Source of the DNA: Alphaproteobacteria bacterium
GTDB taxonomy: Bacteria; Pseudomonadota; Alphaproteobacteria; UBA8366
Reading direction: 5' to 3'
Length of the DNA stretch: 64,000 nucleotides
Assembly (NCBI GenBank): GCA_009377445.1
Contig: WHUA01000007.1
Coordinates: 62,001 to 126,000 of the forward strand
The notes below the pieces were generated by a model. The model was not told the origin of the DNA, did no database searches, and saw only the letters and a program-made list of their open reading frames with translations. Positions 27,631 to 39,871 of the stretch are shown here, piece after piece. A program made the translations under genes and the position numbers. The first letter of the stretch is position 1; every line of letters begins with the position of its first letter.

Positions 27631-27714
27631 TGCGTGCTTCGACAAGCTCAGCATGAGGTTTCTTCTCAATGCCACGAAGATTCTCCCTCATCCTGAGCCC
27701 GTCGAAGGACGCAC
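27631..27714. repeat. Long-hairpin intergenic repeat, copy 2 (within direct repeat 27612-27738)
   Basis: 84 bp, nearly identical to 52-135 including the TGCGT/ACGCA outer pairing. The two copies differ at only a few positions, and similarity continues about 20 bp to the left and 25 bp to the right, so this pair probably arose by a more recent duplication than the rest of the family. Confidence 0.85.
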
Positions 27715-27800
27715 GGCATTCGTGCAAGATACGCAAAGGCGATTGCCCAGCAGTCAAGCTGGGTGGTGGCGATTTATATTTAAATTCAAGTGCTTATGGC

Positions 27801-28250
27801 CTACGCCGCCCCGTTCGCGCCATACAGCGCGTCGGCGCGGTCCTTGAAGGCGCGGACCATGCGGCGGACCGCCTCGTCGAACAGCTTGCCGATGAGCACG
27901 TCGAGGATGCGCGAGCGGAACTCGAAGTCGACGTGGAAATCGAGCATGCAGCGCTCCGCGCCCAGCGGCTCGAAGCGCCAGTGGTTCACGAGGTATTTGA
28001 AGGGGCCGTTCTCGTAAGTGACGTCGATCCGGAGATTTGGCCGGTCGAGCACGACCTGGCTCGTAAAATGCTCGCGTATGCCTTTGAATCCAATGGCGAG
28101 ATCCGCCCGCAAATTCGTCTCGCTGCGGCTCAGGATGCGGGCGCCCACGCACCACGGCAGGAACTCGGGATAGCGGCCGACGTCCGCGACCAGGTCGAAG
28201 AGCTGTTCCGGCTTGTGCGGAAGCGGACGTCTTTCGGAATGGCTCGGCAC
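27801..28250 (-). CDS. RatA/Coq10-family START-domain protein
   Basis: A 149-residue protein of the type II toxin RatA/coenzyme Q-binding COQ10 family. The signature is the N-terminal LFDLVADVGRYPEFLPWC (about 18-35); the START-like fold continues to LFDEAVRRMVRAFKDRA. In mitochondria and bacteria, relatives help ubiquinone function in respiration; a toxin role is reported only in Escherichia coli. The start is GTG (28250), with no clear ribosome site. It follows lipA by 13 bp, the usual alphaproteobacterial order. Confidence 0.9.
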   Translation of the reverse strand: MPSHSERRPLPHKPEQLFDLVADVGRYPEFLPWCVGARILSRSETNLRADLAIGFKGIREHFTSQVVLDRPNLRIDVTYENGPFKYLVNHWRFEPLGAERCMLDFHVDFEFRSRILDVLIGKLFDEAVRRMVRAFKDRADALYGANGAA

Positions 28251-28263
28251 GGGTACGGAAGGC

Positions 28264-29220
28264 TCAACCGGCCGCGAGTAGGCGCTCGCGCGCCTCGCGC
28301 AGCCGGAGGAAATCGTCTCCGGCGTGATAGGACGAGCGGGTCAGCGGCGAGGCCGAGACCATCAGGAAGCCCTTGCCGCGCGCCTGCCGGGCGTAGCTTT
28401 CGAATTCGTCCGGCGTCACGAAGCGGTCGATCGCCGCGTGCTTCGGCGTCGGCTGGAGATACTGGCCGATGGTGATGAAGTCGACCTCGGCGGCGCGCAG
28501 GTCATCCATCACCTGCAGCACTTCCGTCTTGCTCTCGCCCAGGCCCACCATCATGCCGGATTTGGTGAAGATCGACGGATCGATGCGCTTGACCCGGTTG
28601 AGCAGCTCCAGGCTGGTGAAATAGCGCGCGCCGGGCCGGATCGTCGGATAGAGCCTGGGCGCCGTCTCGATGTTGTGGTTGAACACGTCGGGCTTCGCGG
28701 CGGCAACCGTCTCGATCGCGCCCCGCTTGTGCATGAAGTCCGGCGTCAGCACCTCGATCGTCGTGCCGGGCGAGAACTCGCGGATATTGGCGATGACGGC
28801 CGCGAAATGCGCAGCCCCGCCGTCCGCCAGGTCGTCGCGGTCGACCGAGGTGACGACGACATGCGCCAGCCCCAGCTCCTTGACCGCCGTCGCCACGTTC
28901 ACCGGCTCCATCGGGTCGAGCGCCTTCGGCTGCCCGGTCGCCACGTTGCAGAAGGCGCAGGCCCGCGTGCAGGTCTCGCCCATGATCATGAAGGTGGCGT
29001 GCTTCTTGGCCCAGCATTCGCCGATGTTGGGGCAGCCCGCCTCCTCGCAGACGGTGTGCAACCCCTTGCCCCGCATGAGGTCGCGGGTCTCGAAATAGCC
29101 CTTCGATGTCGGCGCCTTGACGCGAATCCAATCCGGCTTCCGCTGGATCGGATTGTCCGGCTTGTTGCGCTTCTCCGGATGGCGGAGCGGCGACGGTGCA
29201 GGCGGGGGAGCGGTTGTCAT
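28264..29220 (-). CDS. lipA: Lipoyl synthase
   Basis: A 318-residue radical SAM enzyme. The auxiliary cluster ligands are Cys58, Cys63 and Cys69 ([12 protein letters not shown]); the radical SAM cluster is Cys84, Cys88 and Cys91 (CTRACAFC). The C-terminal RSSYHAGD supplies the serine ligand of the auxiliary cluster. It inserts sulphur at C6 and C8 of octanoyl groups, making the lipoyl cofactor needed by PdhC and the PdhB lipoyl domain encoded upstream in the same direction. The downstream distance to ratA is 13 bp. Confidence 0.98.
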   Translation of the reverse strand: MTTAPPPAPSPLRHPEKRNKPDNPIQRKPDWIRVKAPTSKGYFETRDLMRGKGLHTVCEEAGCPNIGECWAKKHATFMIMGETCTRACAFCNVATGQPKALDPMEPVNVATAVKELGLAHVVVTSVDRDDLADGGAAHFAAVIANIREFSPGTTIEVLTPDFMHKRGAIETVAAAKPDVFNHNIETAPRLYPTIRPGARYFTSLELLNRVKRIDPSIFTKSGMMVGLGESKTEVLQVMDDLRAAEVDFITIGQYLQPTPKHAAIDRFVTPDEFESYARQARGKGFLMVSASPLTRSSYHAGDDFLRLREARERLLAAG

Positions 29221-29254
29221 GCCAATGCCCTAGCGGGTGCGGCTTAAGGTCAAG

Positions 29255-30667
29255 TTAAAAGTGGATAGCGCGGCCATAGGCGTCAAGCACCGACTCGTGC
29301 ATCATCTCGGACAGCGTCGGATGTGGGAAGATCGCGTGCATCAGCTCGGCCTCGGTGGTTTCCAGCGTCTTGGCGATGCCGTAGCCCTGGATCAGCTCGG
29401 TGACTTCCGCGCCGACCATGTGCGCGCCGAGCAGCTCGCCGGTTTCAGCGTCGAACACGGTCTTGACCATGCCTTCCGGCTCGCCGAGCGCGATCGCCTT
29501 GCCGTTGCCGATGAAGGGGAAGCGCCCGACGCGGACCTTGCGCCCCTTCTCCTTCGCCGCCGCCTCCGTCAGCCCGACCGAGGCGACCTGCGGGTAGCAA
29601 TAGGTGCAGCCCGGCACGTTCGTCGTGTCGAGCGGATGGACGTCGTTCAGCCCGGCGATCTTCTCGACGCAGATCACGCCTTCATGCGACGCCTTGTGCG
29701 CGAGCCAGGGCGGCCCGACCACGTCGCCGATGGCGTAGACGCCGGGCTCGCCGGTCGCCAGCCACTTGTCGACGACGATATGCGCGCGGTCGACTTTCAC
29801 CTTGGTGCCCTCGAGGCCGATGTCCTCCACGTTGCCGACGATGCCGACCGCCATGATGACGCGATCGACGGCGATCTCGCTCGACTTGCCGCCGGCCTCG
29901 ACCGTCGCGGTGACGCCGTCCTTGCCGTTCTTCAGCGCCTTCACCGTCGCCTTGGTCAGGATCTTCATGCCCTGCTTCTCGAAGGACTTGTGCGCGAAAG
30001 CGGAGATCTCCGCGTCTTCGACCGGGAGCACACGGTCGAGCACTTCCACGACCGTGACCTCGCTGCCGAGGGTGCGGAAAAAGCTCGCGAACTCGATGCC
30101 GATCGCGCCGGAGCCGACGACCAGCAGGCGCTTCGGCAGCGCGTCCGGCACCATCGCCTCCTTGTAGGTCCAGACGAGCTTGCCGTCGGGCTCCATGCCC
30201 GGAAGGGTGCGCGCCCGCGCGCCGGTGGCGAGGATGACGTGCTTCGCCGTCAGGTCGGCCACGGCCTTGCCGTCCTTCGCGACCGCGACCTTGCGCGCGC
30301 CGGCGGAGCCGCCGGCGAGCTTGCCGTAGCCGTCGAACACCGCGACCTTGTTCTTCTTCAGCAGGAAGGCGACGCCGTTGCTGAGCTGCTTCGCCACCTT
30401 GCGCGAGCGGTCGACGATCTTCTTCACGTCGAAGGCCGCGTTCTTGACCGAAATGCCGAAAGAGTCGGCGTGATTGATCAGGTGCCAGACCTCGGCGGAG
30501 CGCAGCAGCGCCTTGGTCGGGATGCAGCCCCAGTTGAGGCAGATGCCGCCGAGATGCTGCGCCTCGACCACGGCCGTCTTCATGCCGAGCTGGGCCGCGC
30601 GGATCGCGGCGACATAGCCGCCGGGCCCGCCGCCGATCACGATCACGTCGAAGGAAGTATCCGCCAT
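29255..30667 (-). CDS. lpdA: Dihydrolipoyl dehydrogenase (E3)
   Basis: A 470-residue FAD disulphide oxidoreductase: FAD site VIGGGPGGYVAAIRAAQLG (10-28), redox pair Cys43/Cys48 in GGICLNWGCIPTK, NAD site VVGSGAIGIEFASFF, and the C-terminal active-site segment HAIFPHPTLSEMMHE. It reoxidises dihydrolipoamide of the pyruvate dehydrogenase complex. AAGGAC precedes the ATG. A long-hairpin repeat separates it from pdhC, yet the order E1-E2-E3-lipA implies functional coupling. Confidence 0.97.
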   Translation of the reverse strand: MADTSFDVIVIGGGPGGYVAAIRAAQLGMKTAVVEAQHLGGICLNWGCIPTKALLRSAEVWHLINHADSFGISVKNAAFDVKKIVDRSRKVAKQLSNGVAFLLKKNKVAVFDGYGKLAGGSAGARKVAVAKDGKAVADLTAKHVILATGARARTLPGMEPDGKLVWTYKEAMVPDALPKRLLVVGSGAIGIEFASFFRTLGSEVTVVEVLDRVLPVEDAEISAFAHKSFEKQGMKILTKATVKALKNGKDGVTATVEAGGKSSEIAVDRVIMAVGIVGNVEDIGLEGTKVKVDRAHIVVDKWLATGEPGVYAIGDVVGPPWLAHKASHEGVICVEKIAGLNDVHPLDTTNVPGCTYCYPQVASVGLTEAAAKEKGRKVRVGRFPFIGNGKAIALGEPEGMVKTVFDAETGELLGAHMVGAEVTELIQGYGIAKTLETTEAELMHAIFPHPTLSEMMHESVLDAYGRAIHF

Positions 30668-30698
30668 GTTCCGTCCTTGGCTCTTGCGCCTTATCGGG

Positions 30699-30783
30699 CC
30701 TCGTGCTTCGACAAGCTCAGCATGAGGCCCTCACTGATTGATCGGCCTGGGGAGCCTCATCCTGAGCCTGTCGAAGGATGAGG
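30699..30783. repeat. Long-hairpin intergenic repeat, copy 3 (pdhC-lpdA gap)
   Basis: Arms GTGCTTCGACAAGCTCAGC and CTGAGCCTGTCGAAGGATG with flanking CCTC/GAGG pairing, and a loop unlike that of other copies. It fills most of the 131-bp gap between pdhC and lpdA, so it lies within a presumed operon. Confidence 0.85.
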
Positions 30784-30798
30784 CGGGCGCTCGCCCGC

Positions 30799-32133
30799 CT
30801 AGAGCAGCATGCTCATCGGCTCTTCGACCATCGCCTTGAAGACCTTGAGGAACTCCGCGCCGACCGCGCCGTCGACGACGCGGTGGTCGCAGGAGAGCGT
30901 GCAGGTCATCATCGTGGCGACGGCGAGCGCGCCGTTGCGCACGACCGGGCGCTGCTCGCCCGCGCCGATCGCGAGGATCGCGCCCTGCGGCGGATTGATC
31001 ACCGCGTCGAACTGCGTGATGCCGTACATGCCGAGGTTGGAGATGCTGAAGCTGCCGCCCTGGAACTCCTCGGGCTTCAGCTTGCCTTCGCGCGCGCGCG
31101 CCGCGAGATCCTTCATCGCGATCGAGATCGCCTCCAGCCCCTTGTTCGCGGCGTCGCGGACGATCGGCGTGATCAGGCCGCCGTCGATCGCCACCGCAAC
31201 CGCGACATCCGCCGACTTATAGAGCTTGATGCCCTGATCGGTGTAGGAGGCGTTCGCCGCCGGCACCTTCCGCAGCGCCATGCCGCAGATCTTGATGACG
31301 AGGTCGTTGACGCTGAGCTTGTACGCGCCGTCCGCCTTGTCGTTGAGGCGTTTGCGCAGGTCGAGCAGCGCGTCGATCTGGCAATCCACCGTGAGATAGA
31401 AATGCGGGATCGTCTGCTTCGAGAGCTGGAGGCGCTGGGCGATGATGCGCCGCATCGAGCTGAGCGGCTGCAGCTCGAATTCCGGCTCGAAGGGCTGCGC
31501 TTCGGCCGAGACGGGCATGCGCATGGGAGCAGCGGCCGGAGCAGGCGCAGCCTTGGGCGCGCCGCCGCCGAGCGCCATCTCGACGTCGCGCTTGACGATG
31601 CGGCCGTGCGGGCCGCTGCCGTTGACGCCGCCGAGGTCGATCCCCGACTGCTGCGCCATGCGGCGTGCCAGCGGGCTCGCGAAGACGCGGCCGCCGTCCT
31701 CCCCGTTCCCCCCCGCCCGCGCGTCCTGCGGCTGCGGAGTGGGTGCGGCTTGCGGCGCCGGCTTGGCTGCAGTGGCCTCGGTCTTCGGCGCGGGAGCGGC
31801 TTCCTGCTTGCCGGGCTCTGCTTCCTGCTTCGCCGGCGCGGGCTTCGCCGTGCCGGCGGCGGCCGCCGCTTCGAGCGCGCTGGCGTCCTCGCCCTCTTCC
31901 AGCAGAAGCGCGATCGGCGCGTTCACGGCGACGCCCTCGGTCCCTTCGGACACGAGCAGGCGGCCGACCTTGCCCTCGTCGACGGCTTCGACTTCCATCG
32001 TCGCCTTATCCGTCTCGATCTCGGCGATCACGTCGCCGGCGCTGACCTCGTCGCCTTCCTTGACGTGCCACTTCGCGAGCGTCCCCTCGGTCATCGTCGG
32101 GGAGAGCGCAGGCATGAGTATCCGTACCGGCAT
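30799..32133 (-). CDS. pdhC: Pyruvate dehydrogenase E2 (dihydrolipoamide acetyltransferase)
   Basis: A 444-residue E2 protein: lipoyl domain (1 to about 80) with the lipoylated Lys43 in [13 protein letters not shown], an Ala/Pro/Lys-rich linker (about 85-150), a peripheral-subunit-binding domain (FASPLARRMAQQSGIDLGGV), a second linker, and the catalytic domain ending with SCDHRVVDGAVGAEFL, whose HRVVDG holds the acetyltransferase histidine. It forms the core of the complex. GTAGGAC precedes the ATG. Confidence 0.97.
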   Translation of the reverse strand: MPVRILMPALSPTMTEGTLAKWHVKEGDEVSAGDVIAEIETDKATMEVEAVDEGKVGRLLVSEGTEGVAVNAPIALLLEEGEDASALEAAAAAGTAKPAPAKQEAEPGKQEAAPAPKTEATAAKPAPQAAPTPQPQDARAGGNGEDGGRVFASPLARRMAQQSGIDLGGVNGSGPHGRIVKRDVEMALGGGAPKAAPAPAAAPMRMPVSAEAQPFEPEFELQPLSSMRRIIAQRLQLSKQTIPHFYLTVDCQIDALLDLRKRLNDKADGAYKLSVNDLVIKICGMALRKVPAANASYTDQGIKLYKSADVAVAVAIDGGLITPIVRDAANKGLEAISIAMKDLAARAREGKLKPEEFQGGSFSISNLGMYGITQFDAVINPPQGAILAIGAGEQRPVVRNGALAVATMMTCTLSCDHRVVDGAVGAEFLKVFKAMVEEPMSMLL

Positions 32134-32188
32134 GTCCTACCGTCCCGCCTTGGTCTGCTGTCTCGTTTCGATTGCGCGGCTCATCGGC

Positions 32189-33586
32189 TCAATCCGCATA
32201 GCAGATGGACTTCGCCGCGGCCACGATATTGGCCGCCTGCGGCAGCGCGAGCGCCTCGAGGTTGGCGGCATAGGGCAACGGCACGTCTTCCGCGCAGACG
32301 CGGGCGACCGGCGCGTCGAGCCAGTCGAACGCCTTCTCCATCACCTGGGCCGCGATCTCGGAGCCGACGCCGGCGAAGGGCCAGCCTTCCTCGCAGGAAA
32401 CCACCCGGTTTGTCTTCTTCACCGAGGCAACGATCGTCTCGATGTCGAGCGGGCGGATGGTGCGGAGGTCGATCACCTCCGCGTCGATGCCCTCGCCCGC
32501 CAGCGTTTCCGCCGCCTCCAGCGCCTTTCCGACCATGATCGAGTGCGCGATCAGGGTGACATCGCCGCCCGGACGGACGATCTTCGCCTTGCCGATCGGC
32601 ACGATCCAGTCCGGATCGTCCGGCACTTCCGAGCTGTGGCCGTAAAGGATCTCGTTCTCGAGGAAGATCACCGGATTGGGGTCGCGGATCGCCGATTTGA
32701 GCAGGCCCTTCGCGTCGGCCGCCGACCACGGCGAGACGACCTTGAGGCCCGGACAATGCGCATACCAGCTCGCATAGCATTGCGAGTGCTGCGCGCCGAC
32801 CCGCGCCGCCGCCCCGTTCGGGCCGCGGAAGACGATGGGGCAGCCCATCTGCCCGCCGGACATGTAGAGCGTCTTCGACGCCGAATTGACGATCTGGTCC
32901 ATCGCCTGCATGGCGAAGTTGAAGGTCATGAACTCGACGATGGGCCTGAGCCCCATGAAGGCCGCGCCGACGCCGAGGCCGGCGAAGCCGTGCTCGGTGA
33001 TCGGCGTGTCGACCACGCGCCGCGCGCCGAATTCGTCGAGCAGGCCCTGGCTGATCTTGTACGCGCCCTGATATTCGGCGACTTCCTCGCCCATCAGGAA
33101 GACGCTCTCGTCGCGCCGCATCTCTTCCGCCATCGCGTCGCGCAGCGCCTCGCGCACCGTCTGGGTCTTGGTCGCGCCGCTCCATTCCTTTTCCGCTTGC
33201 GGCGCCGCCACGACCGGCTGGGGCGCGGGCTTGGCCGCGCCGTTGCCCGCGCCGTTGCCTGGAGATTCCGGCTTCGCTTCGGCCGGCGCCGCCTTGGCGG
33301 CTTTCGGCGGCGGCGGCGCGTCGCCGATGTCGGCCGCATTCTCGCCGTCCTGCAGCAGCACGGCGATGGGCGTGTTCACCGCCACCCCCTCCGAGCCTTC
33401 GGCGACGAGAATCCTGCCGAGCCTGCCCTCGTCGACCGCTTCGATCTCCATGGTCGCCTTGTCGGTCTCGATCTCGGCGAGGACGTCGCCGGCGGTGACG
33501 TCGTCACCCTCGGATTTCAGCCATTTCGCCAGCTTCCCCTCGGTCATCGTCGGGGACAGCGCCGGCATGAGAACCTGAATCGGCAT
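32189..33586 (-). CDS. pdhB: Pyruvate dehydrogenase E1 beta with N-terminal lipoyl domain
   Basis: A 465-residue protein. Residues 1 to about 80 are a complete lipoyl domain closely resembling that of PdhC, with a predicted lipoyl-lysine at Lys43 ([13 protein letters not shown]). An Ala/Pro-rich linker follows, then the E1-beta transketolase fold starting near [15 protein letters not shown], with [19 protein letters not shown] and the C-terminal [11 protein letters not shown] lipoylated E1 beta is a known alphaproteobacterial arrangement and adds extra swinging arms to the complex. AGGAAG lies before the ATG. Confidence 0.97.
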   Translation of the reverse strand: MPIQVLMPALSPTMTEGKLAKWLKSEGDDVTAGDVLAEIETDKATMEIEAVDEGRLGRILVAEGSEGVAVNTPIAVLLQDGENAADIGDAPPPPKAAKAAPAEAKPESPGNGAGNGAAKPAPQPVVAAPQAEKEWSGATKTQTVREALRDAMAEEMRRDESVFLMGEEVAEYQGAYKISQGLLDEFGARRVVDTPITEHGFAGLGVGAAFMGLRPIVEFMTFNFAMQAMDQIVNSASKTLYMSGGQMGCPIVFRGPNGAAARVGAQHSQCYASWYAHCPGLKVVSPWSAADAKGLLKSAIRDPNPVIFLENEILYGHSSEVPDDPDWIVPIGKAKIVRPGGDVTLIAHSIMVGKALEAAETLAGEGIDAEVIDLRTIRPLDIETIVASVKKTNRVVSCEEGWPFAGVGSEIAAQVMEKAFDWLDAPVARVCAEDVPLPYAANLEALALPQAANIVAAAKSICYAD

Positions 33587-33631
33587 GTGCGCTTCCTGTG
33601 GGTGCTGTTTTCGCGCTGCGGAGCGGGCGTT

Positions 33632-34675
33632 TCACGCCTGTCTCAGGACATCCGTGTAGAGCTCCGACGGATCGGGCTCCGGGCTGTCCTGGGCGAATTC
33701 CGCCGCGTCGGAAACGGTCTCCTTGACCTCTTTGTCTATTTTCTTGAGCGCCTCGTCGTCCGCCGCGCCTTCTTCCAGCATCACGGCGCGCAAGCGCTCG
33801 ATCGGGTCCCGTTCCTGGCGCACCTTGCTGACTTCCTCGCGCGTGCGGTACTTGGCGGGGTCGGACATGGAATGCCCGCGATAGCGGTAGGTCAGCATTT
33901 CGAGGATAATCGGCCCCTTTCCGGCGCGGCAGTGCTCGACCGCATCGTCGCCCGCCGCGCGGACCGCCAGCACGTCCATTCCGTCGACCTGCTTGCCCGG
34001 AATGCCGAAGGGCTGGCCGCGCACGTGCAGGTCGGGATTGGCCGATGCGCGCTCGACGCTCGTCCCCATGCCGTACTTGTTGTTCTCGACGACGTAGACG
34101 ACCGGCAGCCGCCACAACGCGGCCATGTTGAAGGATTCCGAAACCTGACCCTGGTTAATCGCCCCGTCGCCGAGATAGGTCAGGCAGACGCTGCCGTTCT
34201 TCTTGTAGCGGTGGGCGAAGGCGATGCCGGTGCCGATCGGCACCTGCGCGCCGACGATCCCATGCCCGCCGTAGAAGTTCTTCTCGCGCGAGAACATGTG
34301 CATCGAGCCGCCTTTGCCCTTGGAGTATCCGCCGGCGCGGCCGGTCAGCTCCGCCATCACGCCGCGCGGGTCCATGCCGGTGGCGAGCATGTGGCCGTGG
34401 TCGCGGTAGCTCGTGATGACGGCGTCGCCCTCGTCGAGCGTCGCCTGCATGCCGACGACGACCGCTTCCTGGCCGATGTAGAGATGGCAGAATCCGCCGA
34501 TCAGGCCCATGCCGTACAGTTGGCCCGCCTTTTCCTCGAACCGGCGGATCGTCAGCATGTCGCGGTAGAAACGATGCAGTTCTTCGGGCGTCGCGGCCAG
34601 GGACGGCTTGCGCGCCCGGCCTTTCTTGGTGCGGCCCCGGGTGTCAGCCCTGCTCGTGTTCGCGCTAGCGGCCAT
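33632..34675 (-). CDS. pdhA: Pyruvate dehydrogenase E1 alpha
   Basis: A 347-residue ThDP-binding subunit: GFCHLYIGQEAVVVGM near residue 65, the cofactor motif GDGAINQGQVSESFNMA followed by ENNKYGMGTS, and the phosphorylation-loop region RYRGHSMSDPAKYRT. With PdhB it decarboxylates pyruvate and acetylates lipoyl groups. ATG 34675 has GGAG 5 bases upstream; a GTG two codons earlier overlaps that ribosome site and is less likely. It is the first gene of the pdhABC-lpdA-lipA-ratA run, behind an AT-rich leader. Confidence 0.97.
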   Translation of the reverse strand: MAASANTSRADTRGRTKKGRARKPSLAATPEELHRFYRDMLTIRRFEEKAGQLYGMGLIGGFCHLYIGQEAVVVGMQATLDEGDAVITSYRDHGHMLATGMDPRGVMAELTGRAGGYSKGKGGSMHMFSREKNFYGGHGIVGAQVPIGTGIAFAHRYKKNGSVCLTYLGDGAINQGQVSESFNMAALWRLPVVYVVENNKYGMGTSVERASANPDLHVRGQPFGIPGKQVDGMDVLAVRAAGDDAVEHCRAGKGPIILEMLTYRYRGHSMSDPAKYRTREEVSKVRQERDPIERLRAVMLEEGAADDEALKKIDKEVKETVSDAAEFAQDSPEPDPSELYTDVLRQA

Positions 34676-34936
34676 TTTCACTCCGTGTCACGGTGCAACG
34701 GCATTGATGCCTAAGCGGATTGTCGCATAGTTAATGCGAAAAGACCATGTGCATCGGACTATAGTAACCCCATGTTAAAAATTGATAAACTCGTAATTAA
34801 CTGGAGTTTCGTTAATTTCGCGATTTGCGATCTTGAATGAAACGGTCGCAGCGCACCGACGGTATTGAAATTAAGTTGCGCGCGACGGCGCAACGGCGGC
34901 GCGCGACGGCGAAAAACGGCTCAGTTGCCGTCTCGT
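34676..34936 (-). promoter_or_regulatory. AT-rich upstream region of pdhA with a dyad
   Basis: The 260 bp between ftsB and pdhA are clearly richer in A and T than the rest of the window. On the minus strand TATAGT (34758-34763) is a possible -10, without a convincing -35. A perfect inverted repeat, TCGCAT-N5-ATGCGA (34723-34739), lies between it and the start codon, where a repressor could act. No coding sequence is seen. Confidence 0.45.
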
Positions 34937-35257
34937 CTAGGGCTGCGTTTGCTCTTGGATCAGAAGATCGTCGTCGTCGACGTAATTGAGGACGGCGCGG
35001 ACGCGCTCTTCCAGCAGGTTAAGGTCGAGGCTTTCGCGCTGCAGCCGCCCCACATCCGATTGCAACGCCTCGCGCCGCCCCTGCACTTCGGCGAGCTTGA
35101 GCTGCGCCTCGCGCACCTCCTCGGAGAGGTCGGCATAGGCGAAGATGCCGCGGTCCCCGAGCACCGCGTGAAACGCGAAATAGCCGGATATCACGGCCGC
35201 AAAAATCGGCACCACGATCTGCCGGCCACGTTTCCGAGCTTCGCGAATCAGGATCAT
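34937..35257 (-). CDS. ftsB: Septum formation initiator FtsB/DivIC family protein
   Basis: A 106-residue bitopic protein: short cytoplasmic basic N-terminus (MILIREARKRGRQ), one membrane helix (about 14-33, VVPIFAAVISGYFAFHAVLG), then a periplasmic coiled coil (LSEEVREAQLKLAEVQGRRE) and a C-terminal LDLNLLEERVRAVLNY segment. FtsB joins FtsL and FtsQ in the divisome. Its place between eno and pdhA is the common alphaproteobacterial order. Confidence 0.9.
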   Translation of the reverse strand: MILIREARKRGRQIVVPIFAAVISGYFAFHAVLGDRGIFAYADLSEEVREAQLKLAEVQGRREALQSDVGRLQRESLDLNLLEERVRAVLNYVDDDDLLIQEQTQP

Positions 35258-35336
35258 GGGCGGATCGAATCACAACGCCCGACTCGGAGCAATGGGAAAA
35301 TTTTGCCGGGTCGCAGCGAGCGGGATATCGAGCGCA

Positions 35337-35423
35337 CTCATGCTTCGACAAGCTCAGCATGAGGGAGACAGTCTTTTCAGATCAGAGAACTAGACCTCAT
35401 CCTGAGCCCGTCGAAGGATGAGT
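35337..35423. repeat. Long-hairpin intergenic repeat, copy 4 (eno-ftsB gap)
   Basis: Outer pairs ACTCAT/ATGAGT, arms GCTTCGACAAGCTCAGCATG and CATCCTGAGCCCGTCGAAGG, loop AGACAGTCTTTTCAGATCAG. The loop resembles that of copy 5, 1.4 kb away. Confidence 0.85.
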
Positions 35424-35434
35424 ACGCTCCAATG

Positions 35435-36793
<1,359 letters not shown>

Positions 36794-36796
36794 CTA

Positions 36797-36881
36797 CTCA
36801 TGCTTCGACAGGCTCAGCATGAGGGAGATAGTCTTATAGATCATAGAAGTAGACCTCATCCTGAGCCTGTCGAAGGATGAG
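36797..36881. repeat. Long-hairpin intergenic repeat, copy 5 (kdsA-eno gap)
   Basis: Arms TGCTTCGACAGGCTCAGCAT and TCCTGAGCCTGTCGAAGGA, with the left-arm CAGG and right-arm CCTG changed together compared with copy 4's CAAG/CCCG. The loop GGGAGATAGTCTTATAGATC is a variant of the copy 4 loop. Confidence 0.85.
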
Positions 36882-36904
36882 GCGCGCGGGGCGCCCGCAA
36901 AACC

Positions 36905-37747
36905 TCAGAACTGGATCGGGCGGCTCTTCGCGAGGCGATCGAGCGCGAGCAGCGTTTCGACCAGGGCGGGCATGTCGTCGAGGCGGACCATGTTCGGGCC
37001 ATCGGAGGGCGCGTTGTCCGGGTCCTGGTGCGTCTCCAGGAAGACGGCGGCCACGCCGACCGCGACCGCGGCGCGCGCCAGCACCGGCACGAAGCGCCGG
37101 TCGCCGCCGGACCGGTCCCCGGCCCCGCCCGGCTGCATCACCGAATGGGTCGCGTCGAACACCACCGGATAGCCTGTCTCGGCCAGGATCGGCAGCGAGC
37201 GCATGTCCGAGATCAGCGTGTTGTAGCCGAAGCTCACGCCGCGCTCGCAGACCAGGATGTTGCGGTTGCCGACGCCCTCGATCTTGGCGACGACGTTCTT
37301 CATGTCATGCGGCGCGAGGAACTGCCCCTTCTTGACGTGGACCGGCTTGCCCGTCCGCCCCGCCGCCTCGACCAGCTCGGTCTGGCGGCAGAGGAACGCC
37401 GGGATCTGCAGGACGTCCACGAAACCCGCCACCGTCGCGCAGTCGACATGGTCGTGCACGTCGGTCAGCACCGGGCAGCCCATCGTCTCGCGGATCTCCT
37501 GGAACACCGGCGCGGCGTTCTCCAGGCCGATGCCGCGCCCGCTCTTGGCCGAGGTGCGGTTCGCCTTGTCGTAGGAGGTCTTGTAGATGAAGTTGACGCC
37601 GAAGCGGTCGAACATCTCCTTCAGCGCGCCGCTCATGTCGAGCGCGTGCTGGCGGCTCTCCATGGCGCACGGGCCGGCGATGACGGTCAGCGGAAGATCG
37701 TTGCCGACTTCGAATCCGCCGATCCTGACTCGGTGCAGCTCGCCCAT
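36905..37747 (-). CDS. kdsA: 3-deoxy-8-phosphooctulonate (KDO-8-P) synthase
   Basis: A 280-residue TIM-barrel synthase: VIAGPCAMESRQHALDMSG (22-40), IYKTSYDKANRTS, VLTDVHDHVDC, IPAFLCRQTELVEAAG and VKKGQFLAPHDM. It condenses phosphoenolpyruvate with arabinose-5-phosphate for the KDO of lipopolysaccharide. CMESRQ carries the metal-free/metal-dependent distinguishing position, not resolved here. It follows pyrG by 13 bp. Confidence 0.98.
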   Translation of the reverse strand: MGELHRVRIGGFEVGNDLPLTVIAGPCAMESRQHALDMSGALKEMFDRFGVNFIYKTSYDKANRTSAKSGRGIGLENAAPVFQEIRETMGCPVLTDVHDHVDCATVAGFVDVLQIPAFLCRQTELVEAAGRTGKPVHVKKGQFLAPHDMKNVVAKIEGVGNRNILVCERGVSFGYNTLISDMRSLPILAETGYPVVFDATHSVMQPGGAGDRSGGDRRFVPVLARAAVAVGVAAVFLETHQDPDNAPSDGPNMVRLDDMPALVETLLALDRLAKSRPIQF

Positions 37748-37760
37748 GCGCGCTTCCTTA

Positions 37761-39452
<1,692 letters not shown>

Positions 39453-39767
39453 CTATTGCGACAGCGGAACGCTCGGCTTTGCTGGAGCTTCCGGCTTGGC
39501 CGGTGCGGCGGTTCCGGCAGGCGTCTCGAGGATGGACCGCGGCGCCGTGTGAGTCCCTGCCATGATCGCAAGCACGATGCTCGTCACCATGAACGCGGCC
39601 GCCAGCACTCCCGTCACCCTGGTCAGCAGGTTGGCCGTGCCGCGGACGCTCATGAGGCCCCCGCCGCCGCCAATGCCGAGCCCGCCACCCTCGCTGCGCT
39701 GCAGCAGGACGGTGCCCACCAGCGCAATCGCCAAAAGCAGATGGATTACGAGAATGACTGTTTGCAC
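39453..39767 (-). CDS. secG: Protein translocase subunit SecG
   Basis: A 104-residue membrane protein with two helices (about 2-20, TVILVIHLLLAIALVGTVLL; about 52-72, VTGVLAAAFMVTSIVLAIMA) around the conserved QRSEGGGLGIGGGGG and TANLLTRVTG loop. An Ala/Pro/Lys tail follows. It assists SecYE-mediated export. The start is GTG (39767), with no clear ribosome site. It lies between tpiA and pyrG, the widespread order. Confidence 0.95.
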   Translation of the reverse strand: MQTVILVIHLLLAIALVGTVLLQRSEGGGLGIGGGGGLMSVRGTANLLTRVTGVLAAAFMVTSIVLAIMAGTHTAPRSILETPAGTAAPAKPEAPAKPSVPLSQ

Positions 39768-39871
39768 GCTATACGCCCAAAAATTGCCGAATACCCCGGA
39801 CCGGCTGCAGGCCTCTCCTCCGGCATTACCGCCCGCCGCCCGAAGTATTTAGTGGTTTAGCTCCAGCATGG

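Larger units (their letters stand above)
27283..27800. other. 518-bp gene-free stretch between the XRE regulator and ratA
   Basis: No coding sequence with a credible ribosome site is seen. It holds the regulator's upstream dyad (27325-27361), about 160 bp of ordinary sequence, a short ATTCGC hairpin (27526-27548) and the second copy of the extended direct repeat (27612-27738). No tRNA-like cloverleaf was recognised. Confidence 0.6.

Noticed and set aside
32189..33586. PdhB lipoyl domain as a recent fusion specific to this genome
   Set aside because: Lipoylated E1 beta subunits are an established feature of many alphaproteobacteria.
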